The notes beneath the pieces are model-generated. The model searched no databases and had not been told where the DNA came from. It saw nothing but the letters and a program-made list of their open reading frames with translations. The position numbers and the translations under genes are program-made. This document shows positions 9,350 to 17,864 of a stretch of DNA of 64,000 nt, in pieces. The DNA comes from Deltaproteobacteria bacterium (GTDB taxonomy: Bacteria > Desulfobacterota > Binatia > UBA1149 > SPBQ01), in the NCBI GenBank assembly GCA_029262375.1, contig JAJCZM010000007.1, forward strand, positions 1 to 64,000, read 5' to 3'. How positions within the stretch are numbered: the first letter of the stretch is position 1; every line of letters starts with the position of its first letter.

Positions 9350-12121
9350 ATGAAATTTCCAATCGTGTCGATGGTCGCCCTAGTGATGGCAACGCTCATT
9401 GCGCCGCAACCGATCGACGCAGCACTCAGCACCGAGCAGGAAAAGTGCCAGCGTGACGCGGCAACCGCCGCCATGAAGTACTTCAAGAGCGGCGCGTCCG
9501 CCCTGGCCGCCTGCCACGACGGCATCGCCAGGGGCTCCGTCGCGGCGGCGACCGACTGTCGCGTCGAGGCAAAGGCGTCGGCGAAGCTCGCCAAGGCCGC
9601 AACGAAACTGACCGCGAAGGTGGACAAGAGCTGCAGCGATCCCATCGTAGCTTCGCTGGTATTCGATGGCCTCTGCGAAGGCGTCGCCTCGAGCGCCGAT
9701 CTCGTCACGTGCCTTCTCGTCGATCATGACGGCGTCATCGACGAACTCCTCGAAGCCTTGTACGCGACGTCAGCCGAGCTCACCGGTGACGTGGGCAAGT
9801 GCCAGGCCGACGCATCGAAACAGTCACGCGTTGTCGGTTCCGCCGTGCTCAAGGCGCTGCGAGGCTGCAAGAACAAGGCGGCGAAGGAGAAGCTGCCCGC
9901 CGGCACGCTGTGCACGGCCGACCCCTCTACAATCGCTAAAATCGACAAGAAGCGCGACCGCGCAACCGATAAGATCGTAGCAGCGTGCACCGTCGCCTCA
10001 CCGGCGTTCGGGCAGCCGTGCGAGCTCGCAGGCGACCCATCGGCCTTGGCGTCGTGTTTGATCGCAGTGGCGAGTACCGCGGGCGAGTCCGGATCGCTTA
10101 CGGCTTACGGCGACGGCAGTTTCTGCGGCGATTCTCATCAAGCGGTCGAGGCGCGGATTGACGCGTTCTTCACATTCATGACGACGGCTGACAAGGTTGC
10201 GCTGATGTCCGGCTCCGGTTTTTCCGACGGCAGTTGGCGTGCGTCGTGGGCGCCGTCGCTCGGAATTCCCGGCCTGCAAATGGTTGATGGGCCGCGCGGC
10301 GTCAGCGGTCTGACCTGCGCGTGTAACGCGACGGCGTTCCCGGTCGGCATGGCCCGCGGCGCGAGCTGGAACCCCGCGCTCGAGCAACGCATCGGAGAAG
10401 CCATCGGCACTGAGGCGAGAGCCATCGGCGCGAGCGTTATCCTGGCGCCGGTGACAACCGTGGTCCGCCATCCGCGCTGGGGACGTGCACAGGAGACGTA
10501 CGGCGAAGATCCCCTGCACATCGGAAGGATGGGCGTCAGCTTCGTTCGCGGGGCGCAGCAACACGTAATTTCAAGCGTTAAGCATTACGCGCTCAACAGC
10601 ATCGAGGACACGCGCTTTATCGTCGATGTGAACGTAGACGAGCGCACCATGCGTGAGATCTACCTACCACATTTTGAAATGGTGGTGAACGATGCGAACG
10701 CGGCCTCGGTGATGACCTCATACAACCTGGTGAACGGTCAGTACTGCGCAGAGAATGCTCCGCTATTCGATATACTGAAAAATGAGTACGACTTCCGAGG
10801 TTTCGCAGAGTCCGACTGGTTTCTCGGAACGCGCAGCACGGTGGCATCGGCCCTGGCTGGTCTCGACATAGAAATGCCGGTTCCAAATTTCTACGGCGAC
10901 GCGCTGCTGACTGCCGTGAATGCGGGGGACGTACCAGTGGCGGTGATCGATGCGGCCGTGCGACGCATACTTCGCGCACAACTGTGCTTCCGCCTCGATA
11001 CCGATCCACCGTTGGCAGACCCATCACAGATCGAAACGCCTGAGCACGTTGCGCTGGCACTCGAGGCTGCCCACGAAGGCATCGTACTGCTGCGCAACGA
11101 AGGCGGTGCGCTGCCGCTCGACCGTGGATTGATCGGTACCCTTGTGGTCACGGGTCCGCTCGCCGATGTGGAAAACATCGGTGACAACGGCAGCAGCAGC
11201 GTCACGCCGTCATCCGTCGTGACCGCCCTCGAGGGCCTCGTGGACCGCGCCGGTTCCGTCACGATCGAACACGTGGCCGACCCTGCCACGCCGGCCGGCC
11301 AAGCCGCGATCTCAGCAGCGGACGCCGTCGTCGTGGTGACCGGCTTCACCGACGCCGACGAAGGCGAGAGCTTCATCAGCGCGGGCGACCGCGAGACCTA
11401 CCCGCTACCGGCCGACCGGGAGCAGCTCATCATTGATGTCGCCGCCCTCAACCCGAGAACGATCGTCGTGCTCGAGGGCGGCAGCTCGATCGGCGTGGAG
11501 GCGTGGTTCGCCGACGTCGAGGCGCTGCTCATGGCATGGTACCCGGGCATGGAAGGCGGCAACGCGATCGCCGACATCCTCTTCGGCGACGTCAATCCGT
11601 CGGGAAAGATGCCGCTCGTGGTCGCGAAGCTGGAGGCCGACCTGCCTCCGTTCGTCAACGACCAACCCTCCGTTACCTACGACTACTACCACGGCTACCG
11701 TCTCCTCGATCGCGACGGCGCCGACCCGCGTTATCCGTTCGGGTTCGGCCTGAGCTACACCACCTACTCCTACTCGAATCTGAGCATCGCCGACGCCACG
11801 CTGACCGCCGACGAAACCCTGCGCGTAAGCTTCGATGTAACGAACACGGGATCTGTCGCGGGCCGCGAGGTTGCGCAGCTCTACGTCAGCTATATGGGTT
11901 CTTCGGTCGACCGGCCGATGATCGACCTGAAGGATTTCCAAAAAGTGGACCTGGCTGCGGGAGAGACTCAGACGGTCTCATTCAAAATCGACGTCGCCGA
12001 CCTGGCGTACTACGAGGTCGGCACCAGCAGCTGGGAAGTGGAGAACATCACATACGGCGTGCACGCCGGCTCGTCCTCGCGCGACCTGCCACTGGCGGGA
12101 TCGTTTGATGTCGCTCCGTGA
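9350..12121 (+). CDS. Secreted glycoside hydrolase family 3 (beta-glucosidase-like) with N-terminal cysteine/helix module
   Basis: 923 residues; AGGAG at 9335-9339 precedes the ATG by ten bases. Residues 1-24 form a signal peptide (PQPIDA, then ALSTEQ). Residues about 25-250 are a helical module with regularly spaced cysteines (EKCQRD, ALAACHDG, ATDCRVE, DKSCSD, GLCEG, LVTCLL, GKCQAD, RGCKN), not part of the normal family. The GH3 N domain follows, with DGPRGV, KHYALN (near 411) and the nucleophile motif GFAESDW, in which Asp489 is the predicted nucleophile. The GH3 C domain includes NGSSSVTPSSVVTALEGL, and a fibronectin III-like domain (VTNTGSVAGREVAQLYV) closes the protein. Expected role: hydrolysis of beta-glucosides or oligosaccharides outside the cytoplasm. 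Confidence 0.92.
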   Translation: MKFPIVSMVALVMATLIAPQPIDAALSTEQEKCQRDAATAAMKYFKSGASALAACHDGIARGSVAAATDCRVEAKASAKLAKAATKLTAKVDKSCSDPIVASLVFDGLCEGVASSADLVTCLLVDHDGVIDELLEALYATSAELTGDVGKCQADASKQSRVVGSAVLKALRGCKNKAAKEKLPAGTLCTADPSTIAKIDKKRDRATDKIVAACTVASPAFGQPCELAGDPSALASCLIAVASTAGESGSLTAYGDGSFCGDSHQAVEARIDAFFTFMTTADKVALMSGSGFSDGSWRASWAPSLGIPGLQMVDGPRGVSGLTCACNATAFPVGMARGASWNPALEQRIGEAIGTEARAIGASVILAPVTTVVRHPRWGRAQETYGEDPLHIGRMGVSFVRGAQQHVISSVKHYALNSIEDTRFIVDVNVDERTMREIYLPHFEMVVNDANAASVMTSYNLVNGQYCAENAPLFDILKNEYDFRGFAESDWFLGTRSTVASALAGLDIEMPVPNFYGDALLTAVNAGDVPVAVIDAAVRRILRAQLCFRLDTDPPLADPSQIETPEHVALALEAAHEGIVLLRNEGGALPLDRGLIGTLVVTGPLADVENIGDNGSSSVTPSSVVTALEGLVDRAGSVTIEHVADPATPAGQAAISAADAVVVVTGFTDADEGESFISAGDRETYPLPADREQLIIDVAALNPRTIVVLEGGSSIGVEAWFADVEALLMAWYPGMEGGNAIADILFGDVNPSGKMPLVVAKLEADLPPFVNDQPSVTYDYYHGYRLLDRDGADPRYPFGFGLSYTTYSYSNLSIADATLTADETLRVSFDVTNTGSVAGREVAQLYVSYMGSSVDRPMIDLKDFQKVDLAAGETQTVSFKIDVADLAYYEVGTSSWEVENITYGVHAGSSSRDLPLAGSFDVAP

Positions 12122-12238
12122 TCCAAGCCGGTTCGGGCTCGTACACGCCGAGGCGACCTTGCTCTAGCTTGCCGTCCAATCGGACACTGACAGTCGACGT
12201 AGTATCGAACAACGTCGCTCGCTGTTAGACTCGACGGG

Positions 12239-13732
12239 GTGATCGAGTCTTCACGCTCATCGCGCGCCGAAAGCAATCCAGATGTCCGTCCGCGCGTGTT
12301 GACGACCATTGCGTTCGCACTCGGCGCTGCGCTCGCCATGTCATTTCTCAGCTCCTTTTGGGGACGCTCGGTGACCGGCTATGTCGTCGTCGCAGCGGTC
12401 GGCGCTGTCTGTACCGCCATATGGTACGGCCGCATACTGAAGACACACACCGGTGCTCTGGGCTGGCTTGGCCGCGGCTGCGCCGTGGCGACCGTTGGGC
12501 TGTACTCCTTCTGGCTATTTATAGCTTTCGCCTTCGGCATGATGCTTGGCTGGACGGTGCCTATCTGGCTTGTCGGCCTGCTTGTCGGCCTTGTCACCTG
12601 GGGAGCGGTGTCGTCGCTTATACTGCGTCGCCCCTCGATTGTCCCGTTGGTGTTTCCGGTGGGAGTTTGGATCGCTGTCGCGCTTAGCGGTTGGATTCGC
12701 GAGGAAGGCGTCATCCGCTGCGACGACTTGCTCGCCCTTGATCCGTCATTGGAACTCGTCGTGGCCACGCGGTCGGATCTGGCCGAGTGCGTTCCGGGCG
12801 AGACCAAGCCCGCCGGGCGCTATCCACGGACGATCTGGCAGGCGCCCGACGGAGATCGGATCGTGTTCACTACGCAGGGCCGCATCGCGCCGGGGGGGCT
12901 CGACGGAGCGTTCTGCGAATCGCGGCTCAGTGACGATGACGGGGTGCATTGTGTCGGTCCAAAGGAGGGCAAGTCGCACGGGCTGATCCCGATCCCGGAG
13001 ATCGATCGATTGATTGGGATTCAGTATGCGCTGATCACGCCAAGCGGCCCGCGAGGCGGGGTCGTGTTCGAGATGCCGCTCTCAGACCCTATCGAGATAC
13101 TCGAGGAGCATTGGTTCGAAGACGACGTTGCGCAGGGGTTCTACGAACCGCGCAACAAGACGCTCTATCTGTTCACCGATAGCATGCGTCGCGTATATCG
13201 TGCAGCGATTCCCGGCTTCGAACGTCTGGAGCCGATCGAGGAGCCGGGTCTGTGTCCCTCCGAGATGCACTACAGCGTTGCGCAGGGATTAGGAGTAGCT
13301 TGCCATGGCCCGACCGGTGCCGCGTTGCAGGGCGATCCATTCAAAGTGCGATACTTCTCGGAGAATGCGACATCTCTGCTCGATCGAATTCCCAGCGCGA
13401 CGTGGGGCTGTAACTGGAACCCCGAGTCTAAAAAGGTCTATACAACGCTTCCGAACTTGGGCCTGTTGGTGCGCATCGATTTTGACTCTGGTCGAATCGA
13501 AAAACGTTGGCCGATCGGATTCGGTATGCGCTCGGTGGAATATGACCGCGCGCGCGGCCGGGTCTACGTCACCGATTTTCTTCGCGGCTGGGTGCTCGCA
13601 TTCGACGAAGCGACGGAGCGAGTGGTCGAGCGCTGGTTCGTTGGGCGATTCGCGCGCTGGGTCCGGCTAACGCCGGACGGCCGATCGCTGCTGGCAACGA
13701 GCAATCTTGGAATCGTTAGAATCCCGCTCTGA
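12239..13732 (+). CDS. Membrane protein with C-terminal periplasmic propeller-like domain
   Basis: 497 residues from a GTG start. The first 160 residues hold about five hydrophobic segments (for example AFALGAALAMSFLSSFW, YVVVAAVGAVCTAIW, PIWLVGLLVGLVTWGAVSSL and VFPVGVWIAVALSGW). The remaining 330 residues are soluble and resemble YVTN/SMP-30-like propeller repeats: RIVFTTQGRI, KTLYLFTDSMRRVYRA, KKVYTTLPNLGLLVRIDFDSG, GRVYVTDFLRGWVLAFDEAT and GRSLLATSNLGIVRIPL. I do not recognise a named family. The layout suggests a sensor or binding domain presented outside the inner membrane. It follows the GH3 gene in the same direction after 117 bases. Confidence 0.75.
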   Translation: MIESSRSSRAESNPDVRPRVLTTIAFALGAALAMSFLSSFWGRSVTGYVVVAAVGAVCTAIWYGRILKTHTGALGWLGRGCAVATVGLYSFWLFIAFAFGMMLGWTVPIWLVGLLVGLVTWGAVSSLILRRPSIVPLVFPVGVWIAVALSGWIREEGVIRCDDLLALDPSLELVVATRSDLAECVPGETKPAGRYPRTIWQAPDGDRIVFTTQGRIAPGGLDGAFCESRLSDDDGVHCVGPKEGKSHGLIPIPEIDRLIGIQYALITPSGPRGGVVFEMPLSDPIEILEEHWFEDDVAQGFYEPRNKTLYLFTDSMRRVYRAAIPGFERLEPIEEPGLCPSEMHYSVAQGLGVACHGPTGAALQGDPFKVRYFSENATSLLDRIPSATWGCNWNPESKKVYTTLPNLGLLVRIDFDSGRIEKRWPIGFGMRSVEYDRARGRVYVTDFLRGWVLAFDEATERVVERWFVGRFARWVRLTPDGRSLLATSNLGIVRIPL

Positions 13733-13734
13733 TT

Positions 13735-13756
13735 CGGTCGCCGAGCTGGGCGACCG
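13735..13756. terminator. Hairpin between convergent genes
   Basis: CGGTCGCC (13735-13742) and GGCGACCG (13749-13756) form a perfect 8-bp stem with loop GAGCTG, filling the space between two convergent stop codons. It has no strong T tract, so intrinsic termination is likely but not certain. Confidence 0.45.
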
Positions 13757-14878
13757 TTAGGCAGTGCCGGGAGACTGATAAAGAAGATTGATCTCGGTGT
13801 GGCAGTTCCAATAGCAGTCGGTGCACGCCGTCAGATTCTCGCGCTGCTGTTGGTATTCCTGCGCGTACCACATCTCGCGGAGCGGCTTGTCGTTGACGTT
13901 GCCGATGTTCTTGCCGACTTCATAGTGAAACGCGCATGGATAGACGTTGCCGTAACAATCGACGATCACATTGTGGTAGCCGACGAGACAGCGCAGCGGC
14001 GACGGTACGGAACGAAATGCTTGCGGGAACAGGCTCAGATAGGCATCCGAGTTGTCAATGAAGCTTGCGTGTCTGCGGTCTGACTTCTGGGATCGCAACC
14101 ACGCTACGGCTTCGTCCATCTCTTCGAGCTTGTTGAGCGCGTGCTGCTCCGCACCCTCGTAACACCCGGCCAGTGGAATGAAGCTCACCGAATCGACGCC
14201 GCGCTCGCGGGCGAGTTCCACGAAGGCGGGGACTTCCGAGCAGTTATCGGGGCCGAGCACGAACGTGTAGTTGATGGTCGGCCGGCCGCGTTCGCGCCCG
14301 GCGAGGATCATCTCGGTGGCCTTAGCGATGCGGTGGAAGCCAAGTTTGGCGTTGCGAAGCCGATCGTGTGTCTCAGCCACGGCGCCGTCGAGCGAGATAT
14401 TCATCGCATCTATTTTGGTCGCCAGCAATTGCTCAATGCGACCCGGCTGGTTGTCGAGATTGTAGCCGTTCGTATTGAGGTGCACGAAGAGGCCGCGCTC
14501 GTGAGCGTGTCGTAGCAGATCGAAGCAGTCGTTCCGGATCGTCGGCTCGCCGCCCGTAAGCGTAAGTCCTGCGACCCCGATCGCCGCCATATCGTCGATC
14601 ACCGATTTCAGCTGCGATGTGTCGTACTCATCCTGCCCGCGCGCCTTGTACAGCGCCGGTTTCGGTAGGTCGCACATGAAACAGGCGTTGTTACATCGAT
14701 ATGTCGGAACCAAGATGCCCATCAACGGGCCGGCCAGTGGGCGGCCTACGAGATGAGAAGCCGGCACCGCTACCACTTTGACGGCGGTGGAAACGAGCCA
14801 CCCTAGACGCCCCTCTTGTAGAGCGCGAAGCCCGAGGCGAAAGTACTGCCTGCGAAAAGGAAACGAGAAGCGAGCCAT
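13757..14878 (-). CDS. Radical SAM/SPASM domain protein
   Basis: With the ATG at 14878 the protein has 373 residues (an upstream in-frame GTG at 14971 would add 31 poorly conserved residues). The radical SAM cluster motif is C62-x3-C66-x2-C69 (YRCNNACFMCDLPKP), followed by TLTGGEPTIR for SAM binding. The C-terminal SPASM-type cysteines lie in CLVGYHNVIVDCYGNVYPC and LTACTDCYWNC and probably hold auxiliary Fe-S clusters. This family modifies peptides or cofactors or matures enzymes (PqqE/AnSME-like); the substrate is not evident and no small precursor-peptide gene stands out beside it. It is convergent with the preceding membrane protein gene. Confidence 0.88.
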   Translation of the reverse strand: MARFSFPFRRQYFRLGLRALQEGRLGWLVSTAVKVVAVPASHLVGRPLAGPLMGILVPTYRCNNACFMCDLPKPALYKARGQDEYDTSQLKSVIDDMAAIGVAGLTLTGGEPTIRNDCFDLLRHAHERGLFVHLNTNGYNLDNQPGRIEQLLATKIDAMNISLDGAVAETHDRLRNAKLGFHRIAKATEMILAGRERGRPTINYTFVLGPDNCSEVPAFVELARERGVDSVSFIPLAGCYEGAEQHALNKLEEMDEAVAWLRSQKSDRRHASFIDNSDAYLSLFPQAFRSVPSPLRCLVGYHNVIVDCYGNVYPCAFHYEVGKNIGNVNDKPLREMWYAQEYQQQRENLTACTDCYWNCHTEINLLYQSPGTA

Positions 14879-15223
14879 CGTTCCGCGAGTGTACACGCGG
14901 GTAAAGCTTCTGAACAACCCAGTGATGGTATGCGCGTCGGCCCAGATTCTGGTCGGCGTCGTTACCCACAATCTCGGCGAACGTCGTTCCAGCCAGCTCG
15001 AGTACCGGCGCCGATCTGCCCACGCGTCACTGATAACCAGGTCATCACCAGGTCATCCATCGGACTTTGTCACTGTTCGGATTCAGAGCAATTTGGACAA
15101 GCTAGGCCGGTCAACTCGGTCACACTTCCAGCCCACCCAGGAGGGTGGTCATGGGCAAAGAAGACGGAAGGTGTCGATGAGATACTCGAAGATGTTGCGG
15201 CTAGCGCTATTGCCCCGGCTACC
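14879..15223. other. Non-coding interval with 11-bp direct repeat
   Basis: No supported gene. ACCAGGTCATC occurs twice in tandem (15036-15046 and 15047-15057). A strong ribosome site AGGAGGGTGG precedes an ATG at 15151 that opens only nine codons, so it is at best a leader peptide. The missing half of the prepilin peptidase gene was looked for here in all frames without success. Confidence 0.5.
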
Positions 15224-15685
15224 TCAACGGCAAGCGAGCAACTGGACGAGGCACACAGCTCCGGTCGCAAGCCACGCGATCATGAAACTCTTCGGTAGGG
15301 ATTCGCGCTGACACGCTACCGTCGCCACGACGATGAGACCGCTCACGAACATCCAGCAACACGCGATCAACATCAGGCTGTCGTTGCGCAGAAGCATCGC
15401 CGTCGCCGTATAGGCAAGCGCGGTAACAGTTTCGATGATCGGATACTGGATGGCGATCGGAGCCCGACAGCGCAAGCATTTGCCGCGCAGCGCGAGCCAC
15501 GACACGATCGGAATGTTGCAGTACCAAGGGATCGTACTCTCGCAGCGCGGACAGAAACTACGACTGGGGTTCGTAACCGAGCCCCCACGCGGAACCCGAT
15601 AGATAACCACGTTGAGAAACGAGCCCACCGAGGCTCCCAGTACGAACGCGACCGCCGCGACGAGATACGATTCTAAGCCCGCCAT
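15224..15685 (-). CDS. Half-length prepilin peptidase (N-terminal domain only)
   Basis: 153 residues matching the start of PilD/GspO (A24 family): the GASVGSFLNVVIYRVPRG membrane segment, then the cytoplasmic zinc-binding pairs CPRC and CLRC (FCPRCESTIPWYCNIPIVSWLALRGKCLRCRAPI). In complete enzymes this leads into a helix with the first catalytic Asp (IDLDH) and later GxGD. Here the corresponding helix reads VATVACQRESLPKSF, without Asp, and a TGA ends the frame before any GxGD motif. The protein therefore keeps the methyltransferase-like domain but cannot be an aspartic protease. It could be a decayed gene or a specialised partial protein. The pilus operon begins about 11 kb away. Confidence 0.75.
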   Translation of the reverse strand: MAGLESYLVAAVAFVLGASVGSFLNVVIYRVPRGGSVTNPSRSFCPRCESTIPWYCNIPIVSWLALRGKCLRCRAPIAIQYPIIETVTALAYTATAMLLRNDSLMLIACCWMFVSGLIVVATVACQRESLPKSFMIAWLATGAVCLVQLLACR

Positions 15686-15776
15686 CGGCCCAACCTGATT
15701 CGCCTAATTGCGCTCAATTCTGTGTCACCGTCGTCGGACCTACCGTGCCTACGCTATACTGCCAGGCGACAGTCCG

Positions 15777-17315
15777 ATGGCGAAGCGTACTCTTACCGGC
15801 TCTCTCGCGGTCGTGCCCACCGTAGCGGTCCTGGCATACCTCGTGGCTGCCCCCGACCTGCTCCCCCGCAGCGATATCAATCCGTATGATAGCAGACGGC
15901 TGCTCGAACTCGCCGTGCTGGCAGTCTGCTGCCTATCGGTGGTGCTGTCGCGAGATCTCCGTCGAAACATCGCAGGCATGCTGAACTCCGGCGCGCCCAC
16001 AGTGCCCGCAGCCGGAATCGCATTGTCGGCGCTCGGAGTCGTGTCCGCCGTTTCGGCCACCCATCAACGAGAAGCGTTCTTGGACGTTGCCATCCTCGCA
16101 AGCTTGGCCGTTGCCACTGTCGGTTGCGCCGGCTGGGCACGCAGTCATCGTGAGCGCTGTCGTGGGTGGGCCTGCGCCGCCTTGCTGGCTAGCGTGGCCA
16201 TCTCGGTCACGCAGTTCACGGCATCTTTCGTTTCGGCTGCGCTCTCGCCCGTTGGTGTGGACGGACTTTTCCCCGGCTACGTAACACCGAGATTTTTCTC
16301 GCAATGGCAGACGTGGACGCTTCCCATCGTCACCCTACCCGCGCTACTGATGGGACGCTCGCTTCGGATACTACGGCCCGCAGCGTGGCTGTTGGCAGCG
16401 AGTTGGTGGACGATTGGATTTCTCAGCGGCGGACGCGGTGTGATCGTATCGCTACTCGTCGCTGCCGTATTCGTGGCCGCGACGGCCGGCGGCAGCGGTC
16501 GGTCGTGGCTCGCACGGCAGTTGCCGCCCGTCGCCTTCGGCGCGCTGGCGGCCCTACTGCTTGCCGCCGGCTTTCCGGCAGTTCTGGAGAATGCGACGAC
16601 GCTGGATCGATTCGTATCCGCAACCGACAGCGGTCGACTCGAGTTGTGGCAATCCGCACTCGAGCTCTTTCGATCGCATCCCGTACTCGGAGTCGGTCCG
16701 CAGCACTATGCGTTCTTTTCCGGCGAGAACGTCTCGCATCCACACAACATCGTACTGCTGTTTCTCGCCGAGTGGGGACTGCTCGCCACGGTCCTCGTCG
16801 GCTTCTTGCTGTGGTCGGGGATTCGCCGCCTGATCGCGCTTGTTTCCACACTCGACGCACGAGATGACGAGGCCGCACGCCATGTCGGCGTTGCATTGTG
16901 TGCATCGGCGATCGCGGCGTTCGTCCACGCGAATCTCAGCGGCCTTTCGATCATGCCGTTGAGCCAGATGGCGGCCTGCATGGTCTTCGCATGGCTCGCG
17001 GCTGAGTTATCCGGTCGCGAGGATCGCCGAGAAGGCGCACGGGCAACGGCGTCGACCATGACGCCGTTCACGGTGGCGATTGCGGCCGCGGTCGTCGCCG
17101 CCGCGTTGATCGTAAGCGCGGCGCCGGATGTGCTCGACCGGGTCGCCGAGCCATCGCGCAGTCGGCCGGTGGACTCGCTGCGTTACCGGCCACGCATCTG
17201 GCTCGAAGGCGAGACCAACTTCTCGATATCCCTACCGTCGCGCCCGCCCCGCACGACGCCCGCGCGGCCCGCTTTTCCCGCCGGCGACCCGCAATCGATC
17301 GAAGCCCACGAATAG
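15777..17315 (+). CDS. O-antigen ligase/polymerase-like membrane protein (Wzy_C family)
   Basis: 512 residues from the ATG at 15777; an in-frame start at 15708 would add a non-hydrophobic 23-residue leader. It has about eleven to twelve hydrophobic segments. The conserved loop region reads SGGRGVIVSL, later SGRLELWQSALELFRSHPVLGVGPQHYAFF, then SHPHNIVLLFLAEWGLLATVLVG. The His-containing HPHN followed by a glycine-bearing helix is the signature of O-antigen ligase/polymerase proteins, which transfer lipid-linked glycan in the periplasm (onto lipid A, pilin or exopolysaccharide). Position near pilus genes leaves open a pilin-glycosylation role, but no direct evidence supports it. Confidence 0.82.
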   Translation: MAKRTLTGSLAVVPTVAVLAYLVAAPDLLPRSDINPYDSRRLLELAVLAVCCLSVVLSRDLRRNIAGMLNSGAPTVPAAGIALSALGVVSAVSATHQREAFLDVAILASLAVATVGCAGWARSHRERCRGWACAALLASVAISVTQFTASFVSAALSPVGVDGLFPGYVTPRFFSQWQTWTLPIVTLPALLMGRSLRILRPAAWLLAASWWTIGFLSGGRGVIVSLLVAAVFVAATAGGSGRSWLARQLPPVAFGALAALLLAAGFPAVLENATTLDRFVSATDSGRLELWQSALELFRSHPVLGVGPQHYAFFSGENVSHPHNIVLLFLAEWGLLATVLVGFLLWSGIRRLIALVSTLDARDDEAARHVGVALCASAIAAFVHANLSGLSIMPLSQMAACMVFAWLAAELSGREDRREGARATASTMTPFTVAIAAAVVAAALIVSAAPDVLDRVAEPSRSRPVDSLRYRPRIWLEGETNFSISLPSRPPRTTPARPAFPAGDPQSIEAHE

Positions 17316-17434
17316 TCGCATGCGCACCGGCATATAGCCGGGAAGAATCTGGCACCGACCGCTTTCTGGAACCTCGCGCTCAGGCCTACACTGAGAAGGA
17401 ACGGGCCGGTAGACTGCCGCCCGTTGGGTATCCC

Positions 17435-17851
17435 ATGGAGCGCCGGATCGACATTCAAAACGAAACGACGGAGAAACGATCGTTCCTCCTGCGAGTCGCC
17501 GACCGCGCAACGAATAGCCCCTCGCTTGTCTCCTGGCTCATCCTCGTCGTCGGTGCACTCGACATGGTGCTGACGATCCGCGCACTTGACCTGGGCTGGC
17601 TCATCGAACTGAACCCGATCGCCGATTGGGTGATCCGCCACTACGGCAGAAACGGCTTGGCCGTTTTCCGATTCATCGGTGCGACGGGCACCGCGCTGAT
17701 TCTGTACTGGGCTCTGATCCAACACCGCAGCGAACAGATCGCGATGACGACCCGCGAACATGTTCAATCAGTAGTTGGGATGGGAGTCGTGGTGATCGTC
17801 GCCACGCACGTCACGCTCGTCCTTTGGTGGGCGGCGTGGATGACAGTCTGA
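17435..17851 (+). CDS. DUF5658-like small membrane protein
   Basis: 138 residues with three hydrophobic segments (SWLILVVGALDMVLTI, AVFRFIGATGTALILYWALI and VVGMGVVVIVATHVTLVLWW). Between the first two lies IELNPIADWVI, the E-x-NP motif typical of DUF5658 proteins. The function of this family is not established. It follows the O-antigen ligase gene after 119 bases in the same direction, and its 3' end faces the histidine kinase-like gene 13 bases away. Confidence 0.7.
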   Translation: MERRIDIQNETTEKRSFLLRVADRATNSPSLVSWLILVVGALDMVLTIRALDLGWLIELNPIADWVIRHYGRNGLAVFRFIGATGTALILYWALIQHRSEQIAMTTREHVQSVVGMGVVVIVATHVTLVLWWAAWMTV

Positions 17852-17864
17852 GCGACCGGGCGAT

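Noticed and set aside
15060..15180. Possible riboswitch in the gap between radical SAM and prepilin peptidase genes
   Set aside because: Some GGGCAAAG-like bases recall the cyclic di-GMP aptamer, but the required paired elements could not be matched and no suitable downstream gene starts here.
15151..15180. Nine-codon frame behind a strong AGGAGG-type ribosome site
   Set aside because: Too short to support as a gene, not followed by a gene on that strand that it could attenuate within a short distance.
15224..15226. TGA ending the prepilin peptidase stump as a second selenocysteine codon
   Set aside because: The codons after it do not encode the rest of the family and a stop follows soon; there is no cysteine expected at that position.
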